A stretch of 64,000 nucleotides of DNA, taken from Celoporthe dispersa. Its lineage: Eukaryota; Ascomycota; Sordariomycetes; Diaporthales; Cryphonectriaceae. Made by a program: the position numbers and the translations under genes. The stretch covers positions 124,001 to 188,000 of the forward strand of contig WAID01000002.1 of the NCBI GenBank assembly GCA_016584495.1, given 5' to 3'. Positions 13,273 through 24,078 of the stretch are shown here, one piece after another (the first letter of the stretch is position 1; each line of letters begins with the position of its first letter). Below the pieces are notes generated by a model, which was given only the letters and a program-made list of their open reading frames with translations, searched no databases and had not been told where the DNA came from.

Positions 13273-15230
13273 AGAAATGCTGGGTGAATTCACCGAGTGT
13301 AACTATAGTGAATTCACTTTATATTCTTCTGCAGCTCCTGACAATTATATATATATCTAGGATAGATATTATTTCTCTTTCTTCTTCGAAGAGAGAGCAT
13401 CTCTCATAATATATCTGCAATGCACCGCATACTTCAGCCGCCCAACAGCTAGTATTATCGCTTTTTGATTTGGGAGTCTCTGATTATAATAGCTTGCTTA
13501 GCTGCTTATTTTGTAAATTTTCCAATTTAGGGATTTTAATTATTGCTTTTTCTAATTCTTTATTGAGAAATTATATCTAATATTCTAGAAGAAATCTCTT
13601 TTTATTATTTTCCAATTAAATATTTTCTAATTAGTTATCTATTAGATTAGATAAATAATCTAAATTGCTATCTTTTAAGACTTTATTATAATATAAGCTA
13701 TATTATTCTATAGCTAATTGCTTTTTTTTCTTTAAGCTTCTTAAAAAATTATCCTAAATTTTTTCTTTTTTATAAAATGCAATAAGCATCTATTATTATA
13801 ATAGAATATTCAATTGAGATATTTATAAGCAATAGAATCTATTGCTTACTTAGATAGATAATTATTACTTAGCTGATTAGATTTTTATTATTTTATAATA
13901 TTTGCTTATTATCTTTCCTAGATAGATTGCTATTTGAATTTCTTAAACTGCTTATATTCGTATGCAAAATATTCTGATTTTCTATAATTAAAGTATTCTT
14001 TATTACTTCTGCAAATATTATAATTAATAATATCGAGTTCTATAGATTTAGTATAAATATTGCTGCTTTGGGAAATACTATATAGCTTTTTTTAATATTA
14101 GAATTTCTTGCTCGAATTAGTTAAGATTCTCCAAATCTAGCCTTCTCTTTTCTTAAATTTCTCTATCTATTGTTTATATAAGCAGTTATCGATGCAGATT
14201 GCTTAATTTAAAAATATTGCAAAATCTTCTAGCTAATTCTATTTAGAGATTTCATTCTTAATTTTATTCTTAAATCTTTTATAATAGTATTTTATAAAGT
14301 TCTTATCTTCCTATAAAAGCTATGCTGAGAGCTATTTGAATTTAACTATATAAGCTAAAGCTAATTTAGTTTACTTTAGATCTATAAATTATTAAGCTAT
14401 AATGCATTCCTTATTTAAGTTATTGAAAATTTCTTTAAGAGTTTTCTCAAAATCTGCGAAAAAGTTAAATATATTCTTAATATTTTGATTACATATATTA
14501 AGATTATTCTAATACTCCAGATAATTATATAGAGAAAATTTATATTAAATAAAAGCATTCTTTTCAAAGCGAGTTTTAGCAAGAATAACTTTTTTATATT
14601 CAGAAATAAACTAAGCAATATAATATAGGAAATATACTTTGCAATAAATAAGAAATCTATAAAATATCTTCTGCATTCTATTATATATAATCAGCTTATC
14701 TATCTTATATATCTTATTTGCTATAATAGGAACTAGATTATTATTCTATTGCTATAGAATGCGAATCTATTTTTAAAGATTAGTAATAGTATTGATTATT
14801 TATTTATATATAAGCTTATAAATAAATAAAATAGGCATTTGAAAAGCTATTATATTTCGTATTGCTTAAAAAAGTAATATTAAATCTTTTTTAAATAAGA
14901 ATTATCAAAATATTATAAGCATTGTAATAATCTGAAGATTCCTAAATATTAATTGGATTTATATTAACAAGAAAGATATTAAGAAGTATTGAATCTTTAA
15001 ATATAGAATTATGCGAGTTTTAATAAATAATGCAAATATTTATTGCTTTTGAAGCTATTTAATATATAAGACTGAATATTTAGATTAACAATTGAAAAGC
15101 TATATACTAAATCTATTTATTAATAATAAGTATATTCTTATATATCTAGCTTTTCAATTTGATAGATATAATAGATATCTATCCTATCTATTACTAATAG
15201 ATATGATAAATATCTATCTTATCTATCAGT

Positions 15231-17302
15231 AATCCTAACTCTGGGTTATGTAATCTTTCTTCTCTGTCGCTTTTCTATTTGGATTCTGCCAGTTTTCCAT
15301 GCCCCGCTATTAGGCCACTTTATTCGCGACCTGCATGTTGGATGGGTCATAACACTAGTGGTTGGCTTGGTGCCCTTCGCACCGAAAAAGGTGGCATTGT
15401 CTCCTGTGAGGTCTGAGAATCTCCACTACTATATTCGCTGCACATTACCCCCACCCCCGGGTGGCCACATCTCACACCCTATCCGTTTCCCAAGCAGGTA
15501 AGCCAAGCCTGTCACGTCGTGAGCCCGAGCAAGAGAAGCAAAAAGATAGACGCGTTACAACACGCCCAATAAAGTGCTTGTCGCTTACATACAAAACGCA
15601 GTTCGGACAGTCGATGCCATTTAATATGGTGACGCAGATACAAAGACAAATATCTGCTAGCGGAGATTGAAAGGGCTGGAGATCGACTCGAAAATAATAG
15701 CACTCAATCAAGATCCGCTTTAGACATTATTCTATACGCAGCATTTCTCTACGAAAGCCTGTGCAAAGCTTGCAGCACAATAGGTGTTCTTTGACAAACT
15801 ATACTCTAGTACTGATCTCCTGGCGCGAGGCTGCAACGCTCAACTATAAGGAGAATTGGTATATGCGTAAGCTTAGTAGCTAGGAAGCAGGTATCGCATC
15901 GGCATATTAAAACGAATAGCTGTCTGTATAAATTCAAGAGATAATTTGCATATAAACTAGTTAATAACGAATCTAATTCTATCTGATTTCTATTAGGGGA
16001 AAATAGCCAGATGGCTGACACTATCCAGGGCTGGCTGCTGGCTAGCTGCTGGAGCTATGAGCCAGTAAGTTACTGGCCCTCGCACACACCCCCCTCAGCT
16101 AGCACGCTAACAAGAGTGCTGTGCCTATTGCTTAATTCGGAATTTGTAATATATCCCTCAGTGTCTCTCATATCCTTGCTATTTTTCTACTTTAGTCCTA
16201 TCCTGGCCACAACCCATCTGTCGTTGCTTATAAATAGAGCAACGAATAGATATCCTCCATCGACTAGTTCATAGTTGCCACAGATCACAGGCCTCGCCCG
16301 ACGGACCTTCCTGTCCCCTAGGGCTAGGGGGTCCTCAGGATCGTCCTTCAGGTCGAATACCCACTTAGCAGGAGGATATTCGCTCCTGAGTCAGGATGTG
16401 AGACCAGTCGTACATATGGTTCTTCTCAAGCTTGGCGATACCCTCATCGCAGGCTGGACCCCAGGCAGCATCAAAATCAGGCGACTACATTGCCTGCTTG
16501 TAGTTCTTTGGTACTGACGATGTCTCGGTGTTGATGAGGTGCTGAACCTTGAGGGTAGAGAGGCACAGAGACTCCAGAGGTGCTTCGTGGACATTGTGGA
16601 GAGTAGTCGTATTGATAGCTAGAGCATCCAGCTTTCCTCAATGGTCAGGCAAGCCGGCACGGTGTTTGCCTTTGACTTCCCTCTTCGACTGCTCCCTTGT
16701 GGACAACTGAGGCGGGCGCGATCGTTGACGCTGCGAGCGATAGCCTCCTCCTCCGCGAGGACCTCCTCAGCCATCACACTCTCAGGCATATCCTCAACAG
16801 GGCCCTCACAAAGCGTGACTACTGAGGCATCTGACTAATTACTGTGCATAGAAACGGTCAGAAAAATGTTGCTCTGAAGAGCTACCGTTTTGTCAAGCTG
16901 ACGGCATATATCCTTATACATCAACTAGCACTAAATGGTGCAGCGATTTTAAGCCTTGACTGCGGGACGGGCCGTCTGGACAATACTCTCTCTCCGGTGT
17001 ATTTTTGGCTGGAAAATGCAGCGACAGAGAGACGAAGGCTTTCGGTGTGAGTCACGCAGCGCCTCTGCTGTTTTCCCCACCTTTGCAGGTGCTATCCGCC
17101 TTGCCCAGACGGGCATCTTGGCCGCTTCATCTTGTCGAGGACCGCCTACAGAAATACATACATGTCAAACATATATATTTTTGCCAACATACTCAACAGC
17201 CCCGTGAAACTTGTATCCGTGCAGTTTTTTCTACATGATTCCCACCAAGCCCTACACGAACTCGACCAGCACATCTCCCGCGTACATCTCCAGCCCAGAA
17301 TA
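15231..17302. other. Transition zone, no intact gene
   Basis: Composition is normal again from about 15.23 kb. Apart from the Copia fragment at 16180-16840 (minus strand), only short, unconvincing open frames are present. The region upstream of the ABC-F gene presumably includes its promoter. Confidence 0.6.
16180..16840 (-). pseudogene. Ty1/Copia pol fragment (linker and RT start)
   Basis: On the minus strand the frame reads a Copia-type linker (VHKGAVEE), then VPKNYKQAM, stop, SPDFDAAW...ACDEGIAKLEKN. After a one-base frame change it continues PAKWVFDLKDDPEDPL and RRARPVICGNYELVDGG, which corresponds to the start of Ty1/Copia reverse transcriptase (the ...KWVF.LK...ARLVARG-type block). There are in-frame stops and a frameshift, and the rest of RT, RNase H and the integrase were not found, so it is a dead fragment. 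Base composition is ordinary, so it escaped the heavy RIP seen a few kb away. Confidence 0.75.
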
Positions 17303-19867
17303 ATGACCTCCAAGACAGCCGAGTCCGTCTCCAGCATCCTCGTCTCGTGCAGGCAGACTCGCTTCCACATCGAGAGTCCCAACTACAGAGAGGTGAGAAA
17401 GACCTGCTCTCTCTTCTTCTTCTCAGGACGCCACGCCAGCTAACTTGTTTCCCCTCTCTCTCCCTCTCTGTCTCTTCTCCTGACAGCTCGACATCGAGGG
17501 CCTCGGCATCACAGTCACGTCTGGCCCGAGAATACCCAAAACAGCCGGGGGCAAGGGCAAGGGCAAGGGCAAGGCCGCCGCCGCCACCACCACACCTGCC
17601 GACCCGTCTCAGGCCACCGAGATCCTCACCAGCGCCAGGCTCAGGCTCAAGGCCGGCCAGCGCTATGCCCTCCTCGGGCGGAACGGCACAGGGAAGTCGA
17701 CCCTCCTCAGGGCGATCGCCGAGAAGCTGATCCCTGGCATCCCGGAGCAGACCCGCGTGGCCATCCTGCAGCAGACGGACCCAGGGGGAGACGGAAGAGA
17801 CCAAGGCAGGTCTGTTGTCCTCCTCTTCCGTCTCAGGGCAGCCAGGACGGTCGGTCCTCGAGGACGTCGTGGAGAGGGCTACCTCCAGGGACGAGCTCGA
17901 GAGGGAGGTGGCCGTGCTGAGCGGCGGGGTCGACGGCGCCGGTGGGGATGGGATCAAAGCCGTCCGGGCCCTGCGGCAGGTCCGGCACGAGAGGATGCAG
18001 AAGAGGCTGTTTGTGCTGGACAAGATGGCGAGGCTTCGCAGTGGGGCTCGGGGCATGGCGGCGCGGAAGGAGCTGATTGCCTTTGAGAAGGAGGTTGCTG
18101 CGTCTACGGAGCTGTGAGCCTCGTGTCTTTTTTTTTCTCTTCTTTTTCTTTCTCTTCCTTTTTTGTTTTTTTGCTTCTTTCTCCCGGCAAGAGTACGTCA
18201 GCAGGAGAGGCACTGGTACTGTCGCTAACACCATCGTGACAAGGCTGGAGCAGAAGGACGAGGACATCTCCCCCGCGACAGTCGAGGCAGAGGTGCAGGA
18301 GGCGACAGACACGCTGGCCGACCTCCACCTCCAGCTCGAGCCGGCCAGGCTCTCCCGCACCGAGTCGCGAGCCAAGAAGATCCTGGCCGGCCTCGGGTTC
18401 TCCGACGTCCAGATGGCCAGGCGCCTGGCAGAGCTGTCAGGAGGGTGGAAGATGCGCGCCGCCCTGGCCGCCGTCCTGCTCCAGGACACAGACATCCTGA
18501 TCCTCGACGAGCCGACCAACTTCCTCGACCTGCTCGGCATCCTCTGGCTGCAGCGCCACCTCCGGCACCTCGACGACAGCCCAGACGACGCCGCCGCCAC
18601 CGCCCCCGCCCCGACCCTGCTGCTCGTCTCGCACGACCGCGACTTCATCTCTCTGTGCGCCACGGACCTGCTCATCATCAAGGACAGGGACCTGACGTAC
18701 TTCCACGGCGATCTGCCCACGTACGAGGCCTCCACCTCCGAGAGGAGACATCACCTTTCCAAGATGAAAGAGGCCAAGGACAGGCAGAAGGCGCACATCC
18801 AGGCGACCATCGCAGGCAGCATCAGGGAGGGCAAGAAGAAGGGCGACGACAACAGGATCCGCCAGGCCAAGCAGCGCCAGAAGAAGCTCGACGACCGGTG
18901 GGGGCTCGAGGTCAGCGCGAAGGGGGGCCGGTTCAAGCTGAACCGCGACCTCCCGGGCTATCACTTCACGAGCAGGGCGGACATCGACATCCCGCCCGAG
19001 GACAGGCCGCTGCGGGTCGTCCTGCCCAAGCCGTCTGACCTGCGGTTCCCTGCGCCCCTGATCTCCCTGGAGGGCGTCACCTTCCGGTATCCTCCCACCC
19101 AGGCGCAGGGAGGCGAGGGCGCTCCTGCTCCTGCTGTCCTCCGCGGCGTCACACTCTCCGTCGGCATGGGCGACCGCATCGGGATCCTCGGCCTCAACGG
19201 GTCAGGCAAGTCGACCCTCGTCAGGCTCCTCGTCGGGGAGGCGAAGCCGGCCGGGGGCACAGCCGCGGCACACCCCCGCCTCAAGCTCGGCTACTACAGC
19301 CAGTCAGCCGCCGAGGACCTCCAGCACCTCGGCGCCTCCGAGCCCGAGCTGACGGCCCTCGCCCTGCTGACCCGCGAGGTGGGCGGGGAGCTGGCCGAGG
19401 GCGAGCTCCGCGGCCTCCTGGGCTCCCTGGGCCTCGCCGGCCGGCTCGCCTCCGACGTGAGGCTGCGCAGGCTCTCTGGCGGCCAGCTGGTCCGGTGCGG
19501 GCTGGCGCGGATCCTGTGGCGGCGCCCGCACTGTCTCGTGCTGGACGAGGTCACCACCCATCTTGACTATGAGACGGCCACGGCCCTGCGGGGCGCGCTG
19601 AGGGGATGGGAGGGGGCGGTGGTGCTGGTGAGCCACGACCGGTGGTTCATGAGGGGAGTGGTTGGTGGTGGTGGCGAGAGCGAGGGCGGAGGAGAACAAG
19701 AAGAGACGGAGGAGGAGGAGGAGGAGGAGGAAGAGGAGGGGGAGACGCCGAGAAGGCGAGAGGTGTACAGGATCAAAGGTGGCGTGCTGTCCAGGCTGGA
19801 CGGTGGTGTGCGGCAGTTTGAGGACGTGGTGGAGAAGAAGGTGAACAAGTTATCTGCTGGGTGGTAG
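17303..19867 (+). CDS. ABC-F family ATPase (Arb/GCN20-like), ~793 aa
   Basis: A soluble twin-ATPase protein; ABC-F proteins act on ribosomes or ribosome biogenesis and do not transport. First ATPase: Walker A GRNGTGKST, signature LSGGWKMR, Walker B ILILDEPTNFLD, switch LLVSHDRDF. Second: Walker A GLNGSGKST, signature LSGGQLVRCG, LVLDEVTTHLD, VLVSHDRWF. A charged linker (KMKEAKDRQKAH) separates them, and a run of Glu interrupts the C-terminus. No membrane segments. Exons are 17303-17392, 17487-18113 and 18202-19867, all phase-consistent (introns 94 and 88 bp). The start was chosen at MTSKTAESVSS because it lies just before the conserved part; in-frame upstream ATGs exist. A five-G run at 17784-17788 needs one G fewer to join the frames (DPG|ETEETKAG), a probable assembly error. 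In the second ATPase the usual DEPT reads DEVT. Ends 97 bp from the convergent lipid kinase. Confidence 0.9.
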
Positions 19868-19964
19868 TAGTGATAGTAGTAGTAACAGTAGTAGTAAGAA
19901 GTCGTCGTACTGGCCCAGCACAGGGACCAGACCGCCCGCCTTAGACAATGCTGCCGGCCGGGGG

Positions 19965-21456
19965 TCACCCTGCCGCTGGTGCTGGTGCTGGTGCTGGTGC
20001 TGGCTCTGGCTGGGCAGCACTACCAAGGATAACAATGTTCAGCCTCGGCTCCCTGTCCGTCTTGACCTCCATGCTCCCGCCCTCGGGCAGCTCGACGATG
20101 GTCCCGTCGACGCAGACCTTCCTCCACCTCGCATCCCTCTCGAGGCTCGTCACCCTCACCTCGTCCTCCTGCCGGTACCCGACCCCGGCCATGCCCACGT
20201 GGGCCCCACCCCCGTACGCCGCCATCATGATGGCCATGGTCTCCTCGCCGCTCTTGCCCCCGAAGTGGACCAGCCTCAGCTTCCCGTCCAGCGGCCTGCT
20301 GTCCGGCGAGATGGCGAACGTCTTCTCCAGGTTCGACACCATGGTCGCGAGCACATAGTTGAAACCACCACCACCACCACCCGGGCCGGGCGCCACCCGC
20401 CCAGACGGCGTCACCACCTCGGCCTCATACTGGTGCGGGTCCCGCAGCAGCTCCCGGGCCACCATGCCGAACCGCCCGGCCCCGTGCTGCCTGTACGCGG
20501 GCGTGTCGCTCTCCCAGACCAGCTGGGCGTGGAACCCATAGCTGGCCACGATCGCTCCCGTGAGCCGCGCGGCGGCTCGACGGCCTCGTCGCCGCTGACT
20601 AGGCGCGCGCCGGGCGAGAAGGACGCCGTAAAGGTCGGAAGGGGCGCGGCGCGTCCCCCTGAGCAGGGCGCGCAGGGCGAGGGCGAGGGGCGAGGAGTCC
20701 GGGCGGCCCGTGGTGGTGGTGTAGTGGGGCTTGTGCAGGCTGTGGAAGAGGGCGTTGCCTGTGCCGAGCGGGATGAGGACCACGGTGGGCAGGGGGAGGG
20801 GAGGGGGATCCGGTGCTGGGGCCGGCGGCCGTGCCGTTGAGGAGGTCGACCACGCCGCCGTCGCCCGAGAGGAGGACCACCGTCTTGCTGCTGCTGCTGG
20901 CCTCTGCCTCGGGACCCCATCTCTCCCGCGAAAAGTTCCTCACCGTGTCGGCGTCTTGGGTCACCGTCACTCGGTACGAGGCCTCTCCCGCGGCAGCGCC
21001 GTCGTCGCTCTTGAGCCCGAGGATCCCGAGCAGGGGCCGCAGGACGGCATCGTAGAACTTGTGCGCGAGGCCCGTCCCAGAGCCCACCGACACGATGACG
21101 TCCAGGCCTGCGCCGCCCGGCACAGGCCGCAGGAAGGCTGGGAGGTCCGCCAGGAGGTGCTGTCTCAGCAGATCCTGCGGTAGCGTCCGGGCCAGGAAGG
21201 AGGACAGGCGGAAGGGCTCGTCCTCTCCGCCGCCCTGTGCTTGTTCGCCCAGGGTGAGGATCACGTAGCCTCCTCCGCCCTGGACCTCGGCCAGGAGGAT
21301 GATCTCTTGTGTCTTTATTGCCCGTTGGCCCTGGTCACCCTGGTCTGGAGCAGCAGCGGGCAGGATGATCTCGTTGTTGATGAGGTGGGTCTCGTCATCA
21401 CCCAGGGTCGTCGGCTTGAGCACTGACAGAGCGTCCTGGGAGATTGTCAAGGTCAT
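19965..21456 (-). CDS. Diacylglycerol/sphingoid-base kinase family protein, ~496 aa
   Basis: Lipid kinase with a DAGK catalytic domain, related to long-chain-base and diacylglycerol kinases that use ATP to phosphorylate a membrane lipid. Seen: a fungal N-terminal extension, a DVIVSVGSGTGLAHKFYDAVLRPLL strand-helix at mid N-terminal half, the nucleotide loop VVLLSGDGGVVDLLN, IPLGTGNALFHSL, then IVASYGFHAQLVWESDTP and a C-terminal half with FNYVLATMVSNLEK and KLRLVHFGGKSG. The C-terminus ends in an Ala-Pro repeat encoded by GCTGGT units. No intron. Three single-base breaks are needed to read it through: extra C in the runs at 20802-20818 and 20641-20644, and a missing base near 20560-20572; with these the frame closes exactly. 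The last two compensate each other, so the uncorrected frame is open but reads an Arg-rich stretch where ALPTFTASFSPGARLV fits the family better. Substrate not predictable. Confidence 0.82.
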
Positions 21457-21915
21457 CGCAGAGTCTCTCCCCGTCGTGGGTCAAGATGTCCTCTTTTTAT
21501 TCTTCTTCTTATCTTCTTCTCCTTCTCACAGACAAGGAACCGGTATATGGTGATGTTCTTTTGATATCTCATACAGATGAGGCTGTCTGGATGCGTCTTG
21601 GGTGCTGTCTTGTTTTGTAATACGACAGCTCAATAAAAGCTGCTGCGTGTGGTGGGTTGGTTGGTCGCGCAGTAAGCCTCAGAGCCGGCAGCCCGCTGAT
21701 GACAAAAAAAAAAAGTGTGGGGCACTTTTTACCTAAACAGGCGCACCGCTGCACTGGTGTAAATAACAATTGGTAGGGCCGGACTCTGCGCTGGCCGCCG
21801 TAGCCGCTGGGCAGAACGAACACTCCGGCTGCGCCAGTGCACAACATGAGAAATCTTGAACGACAAAACCACATGTCCATGTCTCCTGCGGCCTGCTTTC
21901 TTGCGGCCGTCCGCC

Positions 21916-24078
21916 TCAGCCGCGTGCCCGGTTCATAGGCCCCCAGTTCTCCCTCGGGTTCATCTGGTACCTCACAAGCCTCTCCTTGTTCTGCTCGCGC
22001 CCGAGCCTCTCGTCGAACACCACCTCAGCGGGCCTCGCCTCCTCCGCCCCGTCGTCGCCCTTGGTCTCGTCCCCGGCAGCAGCGGCTGGGTGCTCCGGCC
22101 CGTTCTCCTCTCGGCCCAGCCGCAGGATCTGCCACCCGGGCGAGCCCGCCTTGACGCCTTCGGCCTTGATCGGTGCCTTCTGTCGGACCCACTCGCGCAT
22201 GACGTGCCAGAGCACGCTGAACGGCGCGTCCGTCTTGACGCTGCCCGGCTTGCAGTGGCTGCGCGTGGCCCGGTAGCCCAGCCCCCTGAGCGCGCCGCGG
22301 AGGGCGTCCTCGCTCGGCGTCGCGCAGTGCACCGTCTTGGCGAGCTGCGTCGGCATGACGAAGAAGGGGTACGGCTCGACCTCGGCGTACTTCTGCTCTC
22401 GGGTCTCCGGCCGCAGGCTCGGGTCGGCCTCCTCGAGGTGCTCCTCCAGCGCGGTCGTCAGCATGCCCTTGATCCTGTCCGTCGTGCCGTAGACCGTCTT
22501 GTCCGCGCCAGGGAGCCCCTCGAGGATGCGCCTGATGAAGTCGGGGTCGTGGAGCCGCCCGGCGTACATGGGCCCGGCGAGGTGTGTCTTGAACCCGCAG
22601 TGCGCGCACTTCTCGCCCGCCGCCGGCGCCTGGATGAACTGGTGCTTGTAGAAGGTGCCTGACCCCTTCTGGTTCGGGCACGGCCGGTTCTTCAGCAGCA
22701 GCTGCGTCGTCCACGCCCCGCAGCCCGCGTCGCAGTTGTACACCATCATGGCCTTGCCGGCTGCAAACTTGACGGCCGCGGGGGACCTGGTCACCCTGAC
22801 AAACACCCGGGCGTAGAAGTCGATGGACAGCGACAGCAGCGGGTCGATGGTGAGCCCGTACCGGGCTGCCGAGGTGGCGATGCCGTGCAGGATCAGCCGC
22901 AGGCCCGCCTCGTGTGACTGGTGACCCTTGACGGGGACACCGCCGTAGAGGGCAAAGCACTTCTCGGGGTACCCGTTCGAGGCCCACACGCCGGCGTCCG
23001 TGCACGTCACGCAGAGCAGGCCGCCGTCGTCGCGGACCGCCTGCACCGCGGCGTCGAAGAAGGTGGCAGCCGTGCCGTAGGGGTCCAGGTCCACCACGTC
23101 GTACTTCTCCGTCCTGCCCCTGGCCCTGTCCCTGTCGCTCAGCGCCATGTGCGCGGCGACCTTGCTGTACATGTGCGCGACCGCGTTGCCCCGGCTGACC
23201 TCGACGGCCCTGTGCAGCTTGTTGTGCCGCACGTTGCGCGAGATGGCCTCCGCCGCGGAGGGGTCCAGGTCGTTGGCGGTCACCCTGGAGACGAAAGGGA
23301 GCTCGTGTGCATACCGCAGCGCCCGCAGGCCCGTGGCGGAGAGCGCGTCGAGGATGGTGAACCGCGGCGCGGACCGGTCCACCTTGGGCTCCCCGTTCTC
23401 CCCGGCAGCCTCGTTCGCCTCGCCGCCGTCGTTCTGCCCCCGGCTCTTCTCGTCTGCCTCGGCGTTGGCTCGGGATTCCTGTGGCGAGGTGGCCTCGTCA
23501 GGCCTGGCCGCCTTGTTCGACCCCTCCTCGTCACCATCTCCGTCCCGCTTCCTCTTGTTGGGCCCGTCGCCTGCGGGAGGAGCGGGTGGCGCGCTCTCGG
23601 CTCCTGCACCACCCGCCCCGGCACCTGCCACAGCCTTCTTCTCCTCTGCCCTCTTCCTCTTGCCAGCGGCCTTCTGTATGTTCTTCTCCTGGCGCGCCCT
23701 CCTCCTCTCGATGACCTCCTCGCCGTACGCCTTGATCGCGAGGACCGTCAGGTCGCGGTTGAACTGCTGGATGGGGTTGTAGAACACCTGCTGGACGACA
23801 CCTGCATTGTTGGCCACCTGCTTCTTCTTGCTGTTGCCGCCCTCCTCCTGCTGCGCAGTAGTGTCCGGAACCAGGATGTATCCGCGGCCCTCCTGGACGG
23901 TCGTGTATGTCTTGCTGTCGTGCGTGATCTTCTGGCCCGCCCTGGGCGTCGCATCGATGTTCTCTGCCTCGTCCGCCATTGTGTGTAATTGTCGGAGGAA
24001 ATGAATGCTCGTCGTCGGGGATAAGATGGCGCGTCCTACCCGTAGTCTACAGATTGACCACTTCAGGGGCAGATGCAT
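21916..24078 (-). CDS. TRM1: tRNA (guanine26-N2)-dimethyltransferase Trm1
   Basis: Uses S-adenosylmethionine to make m2,2G at position 26 of tRNAs. A single uninterrupted frame of 720 residues. SAM-binding domain from about residue 240: FTILDALSATGLRALRYA, then NDLDPSAAEAI, YDVVDLDPYGTAATFFDA and LLCVTCTDAGVWASNGYP. A Cys cluster follows (CDAGCGAW, CPNQ, CAHCGFKTHLAGPMY), a zinc-binding Trm1 trait. A ~120-residue low-complexity insert with KRKR-type nuclear signals separates the N-terminal YNPIQQFNRDL motif from the SAM domain. Two in-frame starts exist: 24078 gives a 33-residue Arg/Ser/Leu leader with no acidic residue, like a mitochondrial presequence; 23979 starts MADEAENID. Yeast TRM1 makes mitochondrial and nuclear forms from alternative starts, so both may be used here. 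No frame breaks, unlike most neighbours. Confidence 0.96.
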   Translation of the reverse strand: MHLPLKWSICRLRVGRAILSPTTSIHFLRQLHTMADEAENIDATPRAGQKITHDSKTYTTVQEGRGYILVPDTTAQQEEGGNSKKKQVANNAGVVQQVFYNPIQQFNRDLTVLAIKAYGEEVIERRRARQEKNIQKAAGKRKRAEEKKAVAGAGAGGAGAESAPPAPPAGDGPNKRKRDGDGDEEGSNKAARPDEATSPQESRANAEADEKSRGQNDGGEANEAAGENGEPKVDRSAPRFTILDALSATGLRALRYAHELPFVSRVTANDLDPSAAEAISRNVRHNKLHRAVEVSRGNAVAHMYSKVAAHMALSDRDRARGRTEKYDVVDLDPYGTAATFFDAAVQAVRDDGGLLCVTCTDAGVWASNGYPEKCFALYGGVPVKGHQSHEAGLRLILHGIATSAARYGLTIDPLLSLSIDFYARVFVRVTRSPAAVKFAAGKAMMVYNCDAGCGAWTTQLLLKNRPCPNQKGSGTFYKHQFIQAPAAGEKCAHCGFKTHLAGPMYAGRLHDPDFIRRILEGLPGADKTVYGTTDRIKGMLTTALEEHLEEADPSLRPETREQKYAEVEPYPFFVMPTQLAKTVHCATPSEDALRGALRGLGYRATRSHCKPGSVKTDAPFSVLWHVMREWVRQKAPIKAEGVKAGSPGWQILRLGREENGPEHPAAAAGDETKGDDGAEEARPAEVVFDERLGREQNKERLVRYQMNPRENWGPMNRARG

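Larger units (their letters stand above)
1..15230. repeat. AT-rich, RIP-degraded transposon block
   Basis: The sequence is overwhelmingly A/T, packed with TA dinucleotides and stops in all frames, and changes abruptly near 15.23 kb to ordinary composition. Recognisable retroelement pieces inside it, and pairs of repeat copies differing by C/T and G/A transitions, show the AT-richness comes from RIP. No intact gene is visible. Stretches at 445-2564, 4350-5935 and 9800-15230, apart from the tandem repeats listed separately, hold only unidentifiable degraded sequence. Confidence 0.9.

Noticed and set aside
17810..17836. Mini-intron (GT...AG, 27 bp) to explain the ABC-F frame change
   Set aside because: Too short for a fungal intron, and its length is a multiple of three, so it would not restore the frame.
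22921..23988. 355-codon plus-strand open frame opposite TRM1
   Set aside because: Antisense shadow of a long, well-conserved, GC-rich coding sequence.
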